Part shown: positions 16,250 through 24,732 of the stretch, piece by piece
How the letters are laid out: the number at the start of each line of letters is the position of its first letter
Numbering within the stretch: position 1 is the stretch's first letter
Assembly: GCA_023269855.1 (NCBI GenBank)
Contig: JAGDWP010000047.1
Span: 1-37,224, forward strand
DNA from: Nitrososphaerales archaeon
Lineage (GTDB): Archaea > Thermoproteota > Nitrososphaeria_A > Caldarchaeales > Wolframiiraptoraceae
DNA: 37,224 bases
Direction of reading: 5' to 3'
Program-made: the position numbers and the translations under genes
Notes under the pieces: model-generated
Told to the model about the DNA's origin: nothing
The model's input: the letters and a program-made list of their open reading frames with translations, nothing else
Database searches by the model: none

Positions 16250-16747
16250 ATGAACTTGGCTGGGGAAGTATATAGAAGGATTAGGTCGATCTTCGAGGAT
16301 ACACCATACAGGTTCAGCTGGATAGATGAATACGTAGCTGGATCAGGTAGACCTATGAGTTATGAACAAGTTAGATGGGTGAAAGAGAAAGGGATATCTC
16401 TGATAATCTCCTTAACTGAATCTCCATTACCAGATGAATGGATGAGAGACTTGGAAATAAAATATCTCCATTTTCCGATTAAAGACCACTCTGCGCCAAA
16501 CGTGGAAATAGTTGAGGAGATAGTTAACGAGATATTGAAGGAAGTTAGCTTGGGAGGCAGAGTACTTGTACATTGTGCCGCTGGATTGGGAAGGACAGGA
16601 GTTATCTTAGCTTCTTATCTCATTGCTAGGAAAAGTATACCACCTGAAGAAGCAATAAGAATAGTCAGAGAGATGAGACCTGGATCTATTGAGCAGAATC
16701 AAGAAAAATCTGTCTATGAATTTTACAGAAGAATAAATAGGTCGTGA
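16250..16747 (+). CDS. Dual-specificity / tyrosine protein phosphatase
   Basis: A cysteine-dependent phosphatase of the DSP type. The P-loop HCAAGLGRTG (C109, R115) and an upstream general-acid Asp in FPIKDHSAP (D79) are present, as is an N-terminal FSWIDEYVAGSGRPMSYEQV region like that of archaeal DSPs such as those studied in Sulfolobus. The 165-aa length is standard, with no membrane segment. It probably dephosphorylates Ser/Thr/Tyr phosphoproteins in the cytosol. A TTTTAATAG element about 30 nt upstream suggests a nearly leaderless transcript. It converges on hel308 with a 9-bp gap. Confidence 0.88.
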   Translation: MNLAGEVYRRIRSIFEDTPYRFSWIDEYVAGSGRPMSYEQVRWVKEKGISLIISLTESPLPDEWMRDLEIKYLHFPIKDHSAPNVEIVEEIVNEILKEVSLGGRVLVHCAAGLGRTGVILASYLIARKSIPPEEAIRIVREMRPGSIEQNQEKSVYEFYRRINRS

Positions 16748-16756
16748 TTTATCGTT

Positions 16757-18892
16757 TTAGATTTGCTCGAAGATCTTTTCCGCTGTTTTTCTCCCTATAC
16801 CTAAGATTCTTGTTAATTCATCGATTGTCGCCGTTCTAAGTTTCTCGATCGATGTGTATCCTGCTCTATAGAGAGACCTCGCTCTAACTCTACCTATACC
16901 TTTCAGTCTAGTAAGAGGTAAGAGTTCCTCCCTAACACCATACCTTATCCTCTCAGCTAATCTCTCGAAAGGTAAGACAAACTTAGTATGACCTGAGACT
17001 TTAGCTATCTGCGATGCAGAATATGAAATCCATTCAGCAGTTTCTCTTAGAGCAGCCATATCTCCCGGTTGTACACCGAATCTCTCATATAGTTCAGCTT
17101 CAGGCAATTCTTCAATCCATCCTTCAAGCACCATAGCTAATCTCACAGCATCCAGGTATTCATCATAGTCTGGACTATCTGGCTCTGGTACTGGGACGAC
17201 CATTCCATCTCTATTCTTTTCAAGATGTTCTTCCAGCAGTGAAGTACTCAGTCTCTTCATGGGTATTCTCGGAATTTCGGGAGTAAGAACAATTAGATGG
17301 AGCAGTCCGAACACATTCGGGTTGGGGGATGATTTTTCAAAGTTTTCTAACAGTATCTTGGCAGTCAAAGGATCAATGTATAATTGAGAGACTCTTATTC
17401 CCAGCTTAGTAGCTTTCAAAGATTGTTTGCTTACTTCTATGAATCCACAGTTCTTCAAGAACTCCAATGTTAATTCTATTTTTCCTTTTACAATTCTCGA
17501 CCCATACAGATATCCTAAATATGTTTCCTCAAAGAATTTGATCAAGCTATGAACACTATACACTTCTCCAGAAGATATTATTGCTAGAACATGAGTCCGT
17601 AAGTGTTTCTCTGAAGATAGTTTAGAAACGATCTTCTCCAATTGTCCATTAATGTATTCTTTAATGATGTATTCTTTTTCGTCTTCTGTTCGACATACGG
17701 TTACCGCATAACCGATTTCATCATATAATGGTCTGCCAGCTCTTCCACAATATTGTTTATACTCGATTACGGGGATACTCTGATATCCATATCCTGGAAT
17801 ATATCTCTTTACTTCAGATATCAACACTAACCTAGCTGGTAGATTAACTCCTGCAGCTAGAGTTGGAGTAGCTACAACAGACTTCAAGACTCTGGAACGG
17901 AAAGCATCTTCAACTATTTTTCTATGAAGGGAAGAAAGTCCAGCATGGTGAAATGCTGCTCCCGCCTCAATAAGCCTAGCTAGATTTTCCGTGAAAGCGC
18001 TCCTCTCCTCCGTCAAGATTTCAGATGCATATTCTCTAAGCTTATCTCTCTCCTCCCATGAAAGCAGGTCAAGTCTCTCAATCAATGCTTGTGCTATCTT
18101 CAATGCGTAATCTTCAGCTTTCTTCCTTGTAGAAGTAAAGACGAGGGCTTGACCCCCTTCCTCAATTATATTCAGTACAGCGTTAACTATCGTGTTCTTA
18201 TGAAGAATCTTTAATTCCTTAATTTCACCATCATTAAATTCTATAGTAGAATCTATTAGCACACCTTCTTTAAGTGGAACAGGTCTCCAATCTGATTGGA
18301 TCACTTTTGCATTAAGCCATCCTCCGAGATCGCGAGCATTGCTTATAGTTGCACTTAACCCTATGTATTGAGCTCTAGGTAGAGTTCTTTTAAGTCTTGT
18401 GATAACCATTTCAAGCGTTGGTCCACGTTCACTATCGCTTACCAAGTGTAGTTCATCGAGAACCACTAAAGATACGTCTTTAATCCATTCTGCACCATGT
18501 CTCAATAGACTATCCGCTTTCTCGTTAGTGGCCACAACGATATCATATGCTCGGAGCCATGGATCTGAAGAGTCATAGTCACCTGTAGATATAGCTGATC
18601 TAAATTTTGTCCCTGTACATAGAATCTCATTAATTTCTATGATCTTTTCTGATGCTAGAGCTCTCAATGGTACAAGATATAAGACCTTGCCTCCTTCTTG
18701 TAGATGGATTGAGGCTGCTAGTAGAGCTGCTAGAGTCTTCCCTGATGCAGTAGGAGTGGATAGTATAATGTTTTCTCCTTCGAGGATGCCTGCCTTGACA
18801 GCTTCAGTCTGAGGAGGATATAGATGGTTGATATTCTTTCTCAGTAAATTATCTATGATGTATTGAGGGACCGGTAAATCTTTGATATTCAA
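16757..18892 (-). CDS. hel308: Hel308-type Ski2-like DNA helicase
   Basis: A superfamily 2, 3'-5' DNA helicase acting at stalled forks and in recombination. Walker A is STPTASGKT (about 45-53), motif II is DELH, then SATISN (III), TSTRK (IV), GVNLPARLV and QYCGRAGR (VI). After the ratchet domain, the C-terminus ends with helix-hairpin-helix LTRLKGIGRVRARSLYRAGY...LGIGRKTAEKIF. The 711-aa length is typical. The only plausible start is a TTG at 18892, one base after the mcm stop (TGA-C-TTG), which indicates tight coupling to mcm. Confidence 0.93.
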   Translation of the reverse strand: MNIKDLPVPQYIIDNLLRKNINHLYPPQTEAVKAGILEGENIILSTPTASGKTLAALLAASIHLQEGGKVLYLVPLRALASEKIIEINEILCTGTKFRSAISTGDYDSSDPWLRAYDIVVATNEKADSLLRHGAEWIKDVSLVVLDELHLVSDSERGPTLEMVITRLKRTLPRAQYIGLSATISNARDLGGWLNAKVIQSDWRPVPLKEGVLIDSTIEFNDGEIKELKILHKNTIVNAVLNIIEEGGQALVFTSTRKKAEDYALKIAQALIERLDLLSWEERDKLREYASEILTEERSAFTENLARLIEAGAAFHHAGLSSLHRKIVEDAFRSRVLKSVVATPTLAAGVNLPARLVLISEVKRYIPGYGYQSIPVIEYKQYCGRAGRPLYDEIGYAVTVCRTEDEKEYIIKEYINGQLEKIVSKLSSEKHLRTHVLAIISSGEVYSVHSLIKFFEETYLGYLYGSRIVKGKIELTLEFLKNCGFIEVSKQSLKATKLGIRVSQLYIDPLTAKILLENFEKSSPNPNVFGLLHLIVLTPEIPRIPMKRLSTSLLEEHLEKNRDGMVVPVPEPDSPDYDEYLDAVRLAMVLEGWIEELPEAELYERFGVQPGDMAALRETAEWISYSASQIAKVSGHTKFVLPFERLAERIRYGVREELLPLTRLKGIGRVRARSLYRAGYTSIEKLRTATIDELTRILGIGRKTAEKIFEQI

Positions 18893-18893
18893 G

Positions 18894-20915
18894 TCATGTC
18901 AGCCTGTATATTCCAGGTTTAGGAGTAAACAGTTTTCCATCACTTAATAATCTGTTTAATATCATTTTGATTTCTTGTTCTTCTACACCGTATTCCTTCA
19001 ATGCTTCTTTAAGCTCGGCATCTTCAACATATCCTTTCTTCTCCTGGATTTCTCCAATAATCTTTAACACTAGGCTGAACTTATCTCTAATACTCTTAGG
19101 TTTACCGGTCAATATTACGTCTATGTCTGGTTTACCTGTCTCTACATCTATCCCGACTTCTGACAAACTCTTCTTCATTAAGTCGATTACATCTATCACA
19201 TCTTCTTCTGTTACATATTCTCTCAAAGCTGCTCTAGCTCTAGCCTCAGCCAGTCTTACCAAAGACTCCAATTGCCTAGCAGTAATAGCTATAGTAGAAG
19301 TCTGCTGATATATGCTTCTCATCTGTAGATAGAAATTCTCTATCAGTTTTGCAGCTCTCGGAGTTAGCTCAGGCTGAATTCTTTTAGCGTAAGCAATGTA
19401 TTTTCTTAAGATTTCAGGTTTTATAGGCGGCTCAGAAGGTGGTGTAGACCTGCTCTGGAGCGTGAGAATGTGAGATGCTATCTTCTGATCCTGTTCAGGG
19501 ATAGGCTCATCTCTCAGAACGAATATTAAATCAAACCTGGACAAGATCGTGATGGGTAGATTTACATTGACTGTGAACGATTCATACGGGTTATATCTTC
19601 CCAGCTCTGGATTTGCTGCAGCAAGTATAGATGTTCTAGCGTTAAGCGTCGCGACAATCCCTCCTTTAGCAATGCTCACAGTCTGCTGAGCCATCGACTC
19701 GTGAATAGCAACTCTATCCTCAGGTCTCATCTTATCAATCTCATCTATGCAACAGACCCCCATATCAGCTAGAACGAGAGCTCCAGCTTCCAATATCATG
19801 TTTCCACCCTTGTCTCTAACTACTGCCGCGGTAAGGCCTGCTGCTGTTGATCCTCTCCCTGAAGTATATAGTCCCCTAGGTGCAATCTGTGCAGCATATT
19901 TTAGTAGTTGGGACTTCCCAGTTCCTGGATCTCCTACTAGTAGAACGTGGATATCCCCTCTTACTTTTACACCGTCTGGAAACTGTTTCGTTCTCCCTCC
20001 AAACAGTAAGAGCATTATCGCTTTCTTAATATGGTCTAATCCATAGATTGATGGCGCGATGCTTTCTATTAGTTTTTGATGTATGTCTGGGCTACGGGCC
20101 ATTTCTTTAAACATTTTTTCTTCTTCAGGGGTTATTTGGAGAGCTTCAGGCTCTTTGCTCGCTGTCTCTATGCTTACAGCTTCTAGATACATTCTAGAAG
20201 TCTTCAATGGTGCTTCAGCCCATCTTTCCTGTACAGCGTAGAGTATTCCTGTGACTATTACTCTATCACCTGGTCTAGCTTTATCTACCAAGTCACCTCT
20301 TAGTCCAACATCTATGCTTCTAGGTAATTGTCCAGGTGGTAGGTCCTCAGGCTTCTCTTGAACCCCGATCATTTGGTAATCATAGTATTCGCTCTTTTCT
20401 TCAATCAAATCAAATTTCTGTCTTCTACCTCTACATTTAATACTATTACAGGATTCAGGAAGGATTATTCTCTGACCATCCTGTGGAATAGTTTGTTCTG
20501 CTCCGCATGCCTTGCATCTGAAGACCGCGGTCTTTATGATCGGTTTAACTGCACTAGCTCTAACAACTAATCCGTCAATCGCTATAAGCTTCCTAAGGTG
20601 AGATGCTCTAATATCCCTAATCAGAATTACTTCAGGTAGATTGTAAATTCTAACTTTGAATTCTCTAATCTGTCCAGCATACTCTGGATCTTCTATTCTC
20701 AACTGGTTCCATGCTGCTTTCTCTAGTAGTGGTAGATATTTCAGAGGTTCATTCACAATTAAGTGACTTATTTCTTCATTGAAGATTATTAGGTCATTGA
20801 AGTCGAGAGCTATACTCGTAGATCTTTGTGCAGCGGCTCTCGCAATTATTGATCGATATTTCTCTTGCTTGAAAAATTCCATTATCTTTTCTTCAATCTC
20901 TGTAATTCCACTCAT
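18894..20915 (-). CDS. mcm: Replicative helicase MCM
   Basis: Hexameric 3'-5' replicative DNA helicase. The N-terminal domain carries a zinc ribbon (CKACG...CNSIKCRGR). The AAA+ core has Walker A GDPGTGKSQLLK, the presensor hairpins, Walker B CCIDEIDKM, and an arginine finger in ILSRFDLIF. The last 70 residues look like the winged helix (VEEQEIKMILNRLLSDGKLFTPKPGIYRL). The track ORF starts at 20954 inside the gins gene. The ATG at 20915 (MSGITEIEEKIMEFF) leaves a 2-nt gap and gives 673 aa, close to the usual 680. It is the middle gene of gins-mcm-hel308. Confidence 0.96.
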   Translation of the reverse strand: MSGITEIEEKIMEFFKQEKYRSIIARAAAQRSTSIALDFNDLIIFNEEISHLIVNEPLKYLPLLEKAAWNQLRIEDPEYAGQIREFKVRIYNLPEVILIRDIRASHLRKLIAIDGLVVRASAVKPIIKTAVFRCKACGAEQTIPQDGQRIILPESCNSIKCRGRRQKFDLIEEKSEYYDYQMIGVQEKPEDLPPGQLPRSIDVGLRGDLVDKARPGDRVIVTGILYAVQERWAEAPLKTSRMYLEAVSIETASKEPEALQITPEEEKMFKEMARSPDIHQKLIESIAPSIYGLDHIKKAIMLLLFGGRTKQFPDGVKVRGDIHVLLVGDPGTGKSQLLKYAAQIAPRGLYTSGRGSTAAGLTAAVVRDKGGNMILEAGALVLADMGVCCIDEIDKMRPEDRVAIHESMAQQTVSIAKGGIVATLNARTSILAAANPELGRYNPYESFTVNVNLPITILSRFDLIFVLRDEPIPEQDQKIASHILTLQSRSTPPSEPPIKPEILRKYIAYAKRIQPELTPRAAKLIENFYLQMRSIYQQTSTIAITARQLESLVRLAEARARAALREYVTEEDVIDVIDLMKKSLSEVGIDVETGKPDIDVILTGKPKSIRDKFSLVLKIIGEIQEKKGYVEDAELKEALKEYGVEEQEIKMILNRLLSDGKLFTPKPGIYRLT

Positions 20916-20917
20916 AT

Positions 20918-21472
20918 CTATCTCCCACCCGCTGGTGAAACATATCTTATCCATTCCTCAATTATTCTTCTGATAGTGTCGTAGAGTAGTTCTTCTTCTC
21001 TTGTAAGGTTTTCAACTAAATCTATGCTTACTCTCTTAGAAGCAAAACCGAGTATCTTGTTGAGTCTTAGCGAGATTATATCCATAATAATGTTTTTAGT
21101 ATTTTGGTCAAGTTTTTCAACATCATCTTTCACCATTAAATAGAAATACTTTGGTAACTCTTGTAGTTCACCTGGGTTATTCTTCTCTTTCCATTCTAGT
21201 TGGACTAAATTTTTCAAGTCTATGATTTTTTCTCCATACTCGATGATCCCGGCTTCCTGCAGTTTAGCTGCTGCCCACTTATTAATCATCAGCGTTGTTC
21301 CCCTCCTTAGATTCTCGAAGACTTGGCCAGGAAGCACCAGCCTCTGTACATCTCTCAATAACACAGTCTTCTTCTCAATGTTTTCATACTCTAAATCAAT
21401 AATCTTAAGCTGCTTCCTAAACTCTTCTATGACTGTTTCGACCCCCATCTTTTTCATAATATTACTCTTCAC
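20918..21472 (-). CDS. gins23: GINS complex subunit (Gins23-like)
   Basis: A component of the CMG-like replisome that joins MCM to RecJ/Cdc45. The small beta-rich B domain appears first (about 28-75, LLRDVQRLVLPGQVFENLRRGTTLMINKWAAAKLQEAGII) and the helical A domain follows. This is the Psf2/Psf3 order rather than the Gins51 order. The 184-aa length fits. Position immediately upstream of mcm is the known crenarchaeal gins23-mcm arrangement. The track start is a GTG at 21472. The ATG at 21457 (MKKMGVETVIEEF) is an equally good start. Confidence 0.75.
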   Translation of the reverse strand: MKSNIMKKMGVETVIEEFRKQLKIIDLEYENIEKKTVLLRDVQRLVLPGQVFENLRRGTTLMINKWAAAKLQEAGIIEYGEKIIDLKNLVQLEWKEKNNPGELQELPKYFYLMVKDDVEKLDQNTKNIIMDIISLRLNKILGFASKRVSIDLVENLTREEELLYDTIRRIIEEWIRYVSPAGGR

Positions 21473-21576
21473 GGTTGAATATATCTAAGAGAGAGATTCC
21501 TGAAAATGGAGTAGACAGGGATAATGTCCTGTGAAATACTTTGAAAAGACTTAAAAAGCTATGAAAATCAAAGTTA

Positions 21577-21587
21577 AGCAAAAATAT
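21577..21587 (+). promoter_or_regulatory. TATA-like element of tRNA-Gly
   Basis: GCAAAAATATC lies about 28 nt before the first base of the mature tRNA, the usual distance for an archaeal tRNA promoter with a very short 5' leader. A second A-rich site (CTTAAAAAGC, about 21550) is too far upstream for this role. Confidence 0.4.
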
Positions 21588-21610
21588 CACCATGACAAGG
21601 ATATGGAATA

Positions 21611-21706
<96 letters not shown>

Positions 21707-21742
21707 AATTTTATTTATCTTCTATGTAATTTTAGTAGGGAA

Positions 21743-21905
21743 AAAGAATGGTGGGGGGAGGTTAGAGGGCTTTCATCAATCTCTCCATCTTCCTCTTAAT
21801 AGTGAAACCAACGAGTTCAGCAAACCTTCGTCTAGAACTTGCTCGAATATAGAGATAGTAAACATCTTTCTTTACATAATACGTCTTTCCCATCTTTCTA
21901 TCATA
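21743..21905 (-). pseudogene. LAGLIDADG-type protein, C-terminal remnant
   Basis: The last about 45 codons, YDRKMGKTYYVKKDVYYLYIRASSRRRFAELVGFTIKRKMERLMKAL, match the (frame-corrected) end of the LAGLIDADG gene at 36098-36911 almost residue for residue. Both are followed by the same 3' flank, CCCCCCACCATTCTTT. Upstream of YDRK the similarity stops abruptly, and the ORF-track N-terminus (MNSRLNSLVRRRK...) is unrelated. So only the 3' end of the element survives here, just downstream of the tRNA. It is a relic, unlikely to make a working protein. Confidence 0.75.
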
Positions 21906-21957
21906 GGAAATGAGAGATGAAATACTCTTACGTCTTCTCACTAATGAATTAAGTCGA

Positions 21958-22417
21958 CTATTCAACTTCGTCTAGAACTCTTGCCTTGGAAAGAGCATGG
22001 GATAATGCTTTCAAGTCGTGGGGGATTATGTAAAGCTGGTTCTCAACGAATTTGACTAATACCTCCTTACTGGGCTTCTGTATAGATGGATTGTGAACAA
22101 TTTTAACATTTAAGTCTTCCAATTCTTCTCTCAATTTCTTAATTATAATTTCTTAATTATTATGGATTTCGATATATTGAATCTGTCCAGAACCTCGACG
22201 ATCTCACGTATCATGTATATAACTTTGCCGAGATCAGCATCTAGTGAATCTATATCCCATGTAGGAGTTGAGCGAACAATATTACCTCTATCAAAGACAT
22301 CTTCTATTCTACTGATGTTTCCATAGACTCAGCTAATGAATCGAGGATCGATGGATCTTCATTCTCAACCTCAATCTCTACGAAATCCTCTCTTAAGGTT
22401 ACTATCCTTAATTGCAA
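21958..22417 (-). pseudogene. Unknown gene broken by a 14-bp tandem duplication and a one-base deletion
   Basis: No single ORF covers this stretch, but joining three minus-strand frames gives one coherent protein of about 145-150 aa. The pieces are LREDFVEIEVENEDPSILDSL, then RIEDVFDRGNIVRSTPTWDIDSL...VLDRFNISKSIIIKK, then LREELEDLNVKIVHNPSIQKP...ALSKARVLDEVE. The first break is at 22318-22320, where AAA read as AAAA would restore SMENISRIED. The second is an exact 14-bp tandem duplication at 22133-22160, and removing one unit restores IIIKKLREEL. Start is uncertain (a TTG near 22417). I do not recognise the family. It looks like a soluble, acidic helical protein. Confidence 0.6.
22133..22160. 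repeat. 14-bp perfect tandem duplication
   Basis: AATTTCTTAATTAT occurs twice back to back (22133-22146 and 22147-22160). Since 14 is not a multiple of three, it shifts the frame of the pseudogene that contains it. Confidence 0.9.
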
Positions 22418-22471
22418 TCACCTCAACCGTAATCACTTATACATTCGTTATATTTTGTGAAACTAGGTGGC

Positions 22472-22612
22472 TCAATTCTTGAAGTATTTCTTTTTTATAT
22501 CTCCAAGGTGGATGTAATCTAGGACTGAACCTTTAGCTTCAGTTATCTTCATGTGTTTTATCAATTTAGCGTATTTTCCTCCAGCTAATCCATCAGCTAT
22601 CAATGCAGCTCC
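22472..22612 (-). pseudogene. Separated C-terminal tail of the DUF1464 gene
   Basis: After the TAA at 22613-22615 the same frame continues for 46 codons, GAALIADGLAGGKYAKLIKHMKITEAKGSVLDYIHLGDIKKKYF, to a TGA at 22472-22474. The text is plainly protein-like, and the glycine-rich start reads on naturally from ...QARSKAAA if the TAA were CAA. It has no good start codon of its own, so it is probably untranslated or reached only by readthrough. Confidence 0.65.
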
Positions 22613-23557
22613 TTAAGCAGCAGCCTTAGATCTTGCTTGAAATCCTTCAAGTTTTTCAACCGCAGCTATTTCTGATAATCTCTCTTCTAATTCTTTGTAT
22701 ATTTCAGGGATACTGCTTAGTCTCCCAGAGATTATTATTGCTTCAGGCTTCTTTACCGAGGCTTGGATGGCTCTAACGTTTTTCTCAACTCCTTCTATGA
22801 ATGCTTCCCAAGCTATCTTGCCTGACACTGTTCTTTCAGCTATTTTTGGAAAGTCTTCAGGTTTAAGCATGCCATCTCCAACTATTGTTCTTACACCTCC
22901 TGTGAACAGTAAATTCTTACTAAATGAACCTAGCAGATATGCTACTTCCCCGTCTAGAGCACCACAGGTAAGGAAACCGAGGCTTGCTTTAGTTCCACCT
23001 ATCCCATCAACTATCCTTCCCCTTTCAATAGCTATAACTGCATTAAATGCGAAACCAACTTCTACAAGGATTGCTGAAACTTCGTCATACGGAATTCCAT
23101 GACGCTTCGAGTAATCATGTACAGCTAAAACTGCGCAACATAGTTTATCGGCTGTACCCATATCGATCATGTTCAGCTTTCTATGCTCAGGAACAGTTGG
23201 GAGATGAATAACATCTGGTATAAAATATACATTCAGATTTGTTTTTCTCAGTCCTTCTACAAGTCTGGAGAAACCTGTTAGAATCGACAATTCAACATCA
23301 TCTGGTCTCACAAGAAATATTTGGAATAGGTCTTCACTTGATAATTGAGATATGTGTTTTAATGGTAAACCATATCCTGATGGACCAGCTACAGCATCTA
23401 ATGGTTCTGAATTCAGGAGTAACTGAATAAGCTTGTCAGGATCCCTATCAACTTCTTCGGTCGGTATAGATTCATCTAAGAATACTTCTTCATTTTCCAG
23501 CCCGAAGACATCAAAACTTTTAGTTCCAGGATCTATACCAATGACTCTAGGCGCCAT
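22613..23557 (-). CDS. DUF1464 family protein (ASKHA-fold, predicted acyl kinase), truncated by an in-frame TAA
   Basis: An archaeal protein of the DUF1464/COG2441 family, once annotated as predicted butyrate kinase. The actual reaction is not known. The N-terminal phosphate-1 type motif VIGIDPGTKSFDVFGL is the ASKHA (actin/sugar-kinase) signature. Also seen are VAGPSGYGLP, IVDGIGGTKASLGFLTCGALDGEVAYLLG and IIISGRLSS. The ORF ends at residue 314 with ...FQARSKAAA, but the same frame continues for 46 sense codons beyond the TAA to 22472. The ancestral product was thus about 361 aa and has lost its C-terminal helix. The remaining core could still fold. It is divergent from the small membrane protein gene. 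Confidence 0.78.
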   Translation of the reverse strand: MAPRVIGIDPGTKSFDVFGLENEEVFLDESIPTEEVDRDPDKLIQLLLNSEPLDAVAGPSGYGLPLKHISQLSSEDLFQIFLVRPDDVELSILTGFSRLVEGLRKTNLNVYFIPDVIHLPTVPEHRKLNMIDMGTADKLCCAVLAVHDYSKRHGIPYDEVSAILVEVGFAFNAVIAIERGRIVDGIGGTKASLGFLTCGALDGEVAYLLGSFSKNLLFTGGVRTIVGDGMLKPEDFPKIAERTVSGKIAWEAFIEGVEKNVRAIQASVKKPEAIIISGRLSSIPEIYKELEERLSEIAAVEKLEGFQARSKAAA

Positions 23558-23629
23558 TAGAGATACATACTATATTTCGCTTATAATGTTTTAACAATAA
23601 ATGAAGAAGTAGAGGTTCTAGCGACCAAA

Positions 23630-23645
23630 AAATTTTTATAAAATC
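23630..23645 (+). promoter_or_regulatory. TATA-like element of the 131-aa membrane protein gene
   Basis: AATTTTTATAAAATCT lies about 30-40 nt before the ATG at 23672 and is preceded by an A-rich BRE-like tract. GCGGAG, 6-10 nt before the ATG, is a probable ribosome binding site. Confidence 0.4.
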
Positions 23646-23671
23646 TTACTGGAGAGAAAGCGGAGACTGTT

Positions 23672-24067
23672 ATGTCCTCTCAATCATACCTTAGAGATTT
23701 CTCAAAGATTGGAGTGTTCTTAATAGGCATTGCATTGATTATCTTAGCCTCAATTGTTCTACACTTCTATGTTACGTACCTGGTCAGGACTTTACCTTTA
23801 CAAACTGTTAGTAGACCTTTCAATGCATATTGTACAGTGGATAGAGCGATCATAGTAAATGCTCTACAAGACATTGAAGATGTTGTAGTGTTGGACAATA
23901 GATCCAACACGGTCTGTGCTTTCACCAAGGTAAAGAGTGGCTCAGAAGAATTATGCATGGCGAGAGAATATGGTGTCTACATAGTTCAATACAATGACTT
24001 TAAAGACGTCGTAGAGTGTCCACGACCTTTTACAATGGAACGTGAAACGCTGCCATCGAAAGATTGA
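23672..24067 (+). CDS. Small membrane-anchored protein of unknown function, 131 aa
   Basis: No family is recognised. A short cytosolic N-terminus (SSQSYLRDFSK) is followed by one long membrane segment (IGVFLIGIALIILASIVLHFYVTYLV, about 13-38). An approximately 90-residue outer domain follows, with four cysteines (FNAYCTV, NTVCAF, ELCMA, VVECPR) that could form two disulfides. The domain contains VDRAIIVNALQDIEDVVVLDN. It has its own promoter and ribosome binding site. It lies between the DUF1464 gene (divergent) and the PadR/ABC operon (same strand, about 70 bp on), and may be transcribed into the latter. Confidence 0.7.
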   Translation: MSSQSYLRDFSKIGVFLIGIALIILASIVLHFYVTYLVRTLPLQTVSRPFNAYCTVDRAIIVNALQDIEDVVVLDNRSNTVCAFTKVKSGSEELCMAREYGVYIVQYNDFKDVVECPRPFTMERETLPSKD

Positions 24068-24124
24068 CGTACACTTGTTAAACATATAGTCTACATAGAC
24101 CTAAAAATTTGTTAACAGATGAAT

Positions 24125-24136
24125 AGTTAAATATAT
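24125..24136 (+). promoter_or_regulatory. TATA-like element of the PadR/ABC operon
   Basis: AGTTAAATATAT lies just before the track start of the PadR gene. A transcript starting the usual 25 nt downstream would begin after 24155. That argues that the ATG at 24139 is not the real start and favours a downstream one such as 24202. Confidence 0.3.
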
Positions 24137-24138
24137 CG

Positions 24139-24732
24139 ATGATGATATCGAAATCGATAATTTTGTGTGTAAGAGCAGGAGGAACTAGAGCGAAGCACTG
24201 GATGAAGCACATAGCTGTGGCACCTAAAGGTCTATTGAGATACTATGTATTAGAGTTACTATCAGAGGAATCTAGATCGGGTTCCGAATTAATGGATTTG
24301 ATAGAAGAGAGGAGTGGGGGTCTTTGGAGACCGAGCCCAGGCTCAATCTATCCTCTACTTGAATGGCTAAGGGATAGAGGGTATGTTAAGGAAGCTCAGA
24401 CTGGGGATATCAATGTGAGGAGATATTCTTTAACGGAAAAAGGTAGGAAGTTCCTTGAAGAGCAGAGAGAAATTAAAGCTTTCATGATGAGGACTTGGAG
24501 ACTATTTGCGCCCTACGTTCTTGACACATTTTTCTACAAAACTCTTAACGATAAACAGCATGAATTAATCCAGTCAGTAAGAATGTTTATGCAAACATTG
24601 TTCTCTCTCCAATCTAAGATATGGGAGGAGGATAATAAAATGTACATTGAAGAGGTGATAACAATAGTAAAGGATGCGTCTTCAAAACTTGAAGAATTAA
24701 AGATGAAAATGGAGAGTGGTTTAGATGGTTGA
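24139..24732 (+). CDS. PadR family transcriptional regulator
   Basis: A winged-helix repressor of the PadR type. The core is KGLLRYYVLELLSEESRSGSELMDLIEERSGGLWRPSPGSIYPLLEWLRDRGYVKE, the typical recognition-helix and wing layout, then a long C-terminal dimerisation helix region. It overlaps the ABC ATPase gene by 8 bp, so it very likely autoregulates this exporter operon, as PadR-ABC-2 pairs commonly do. The true start may be the ATG at 24202 (MKHIAVAPKG), since the TATA element lies close to 24139. Its interior (24254-24643) is duplicated exactly at 35358-35747. Confidence 0.88.
   Translation: MMISKSIILCVRAGGTRAKHWMKHIAVAPKGLLRYYVLELLSEESRSGSELMDLIEERSGGLWRPSPGSIYPLLEWLRDRGYVKEAQTGDINVRRYSLTEKGRKFLEEQREIKAFMMRTWRLFAPYVLDTFFYKTLNDKQHELIQSVRMFMQTLFSLQSKIWEEDNKMYIEEVITIVKDASSKLEELKMKMESGLDG
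24254..24643 (+). repeat. 390-bp exact direct repeat, copy 1 (inside padR-like gene)
   Basis: Identical base for base, as far as I can compare by eye, to 35358-35747, with a constant offset of 11104. It begins AGTTACTATCAGAGG and ends GATAATAAAATGT. Flanks differ immediately on both sides. No terminal inverted repeats are visible. This copy is in its natural context, an intact PadR gene. Confidence 0.95.

Noticed and set aside
21762-21965. ORF-track 67-aa protein as a real small gene
   Set aside because: Only its C-terminal 45 residues are meaningful, and they are the tail of the LAGLIDADG gene found elsewhere in the window.
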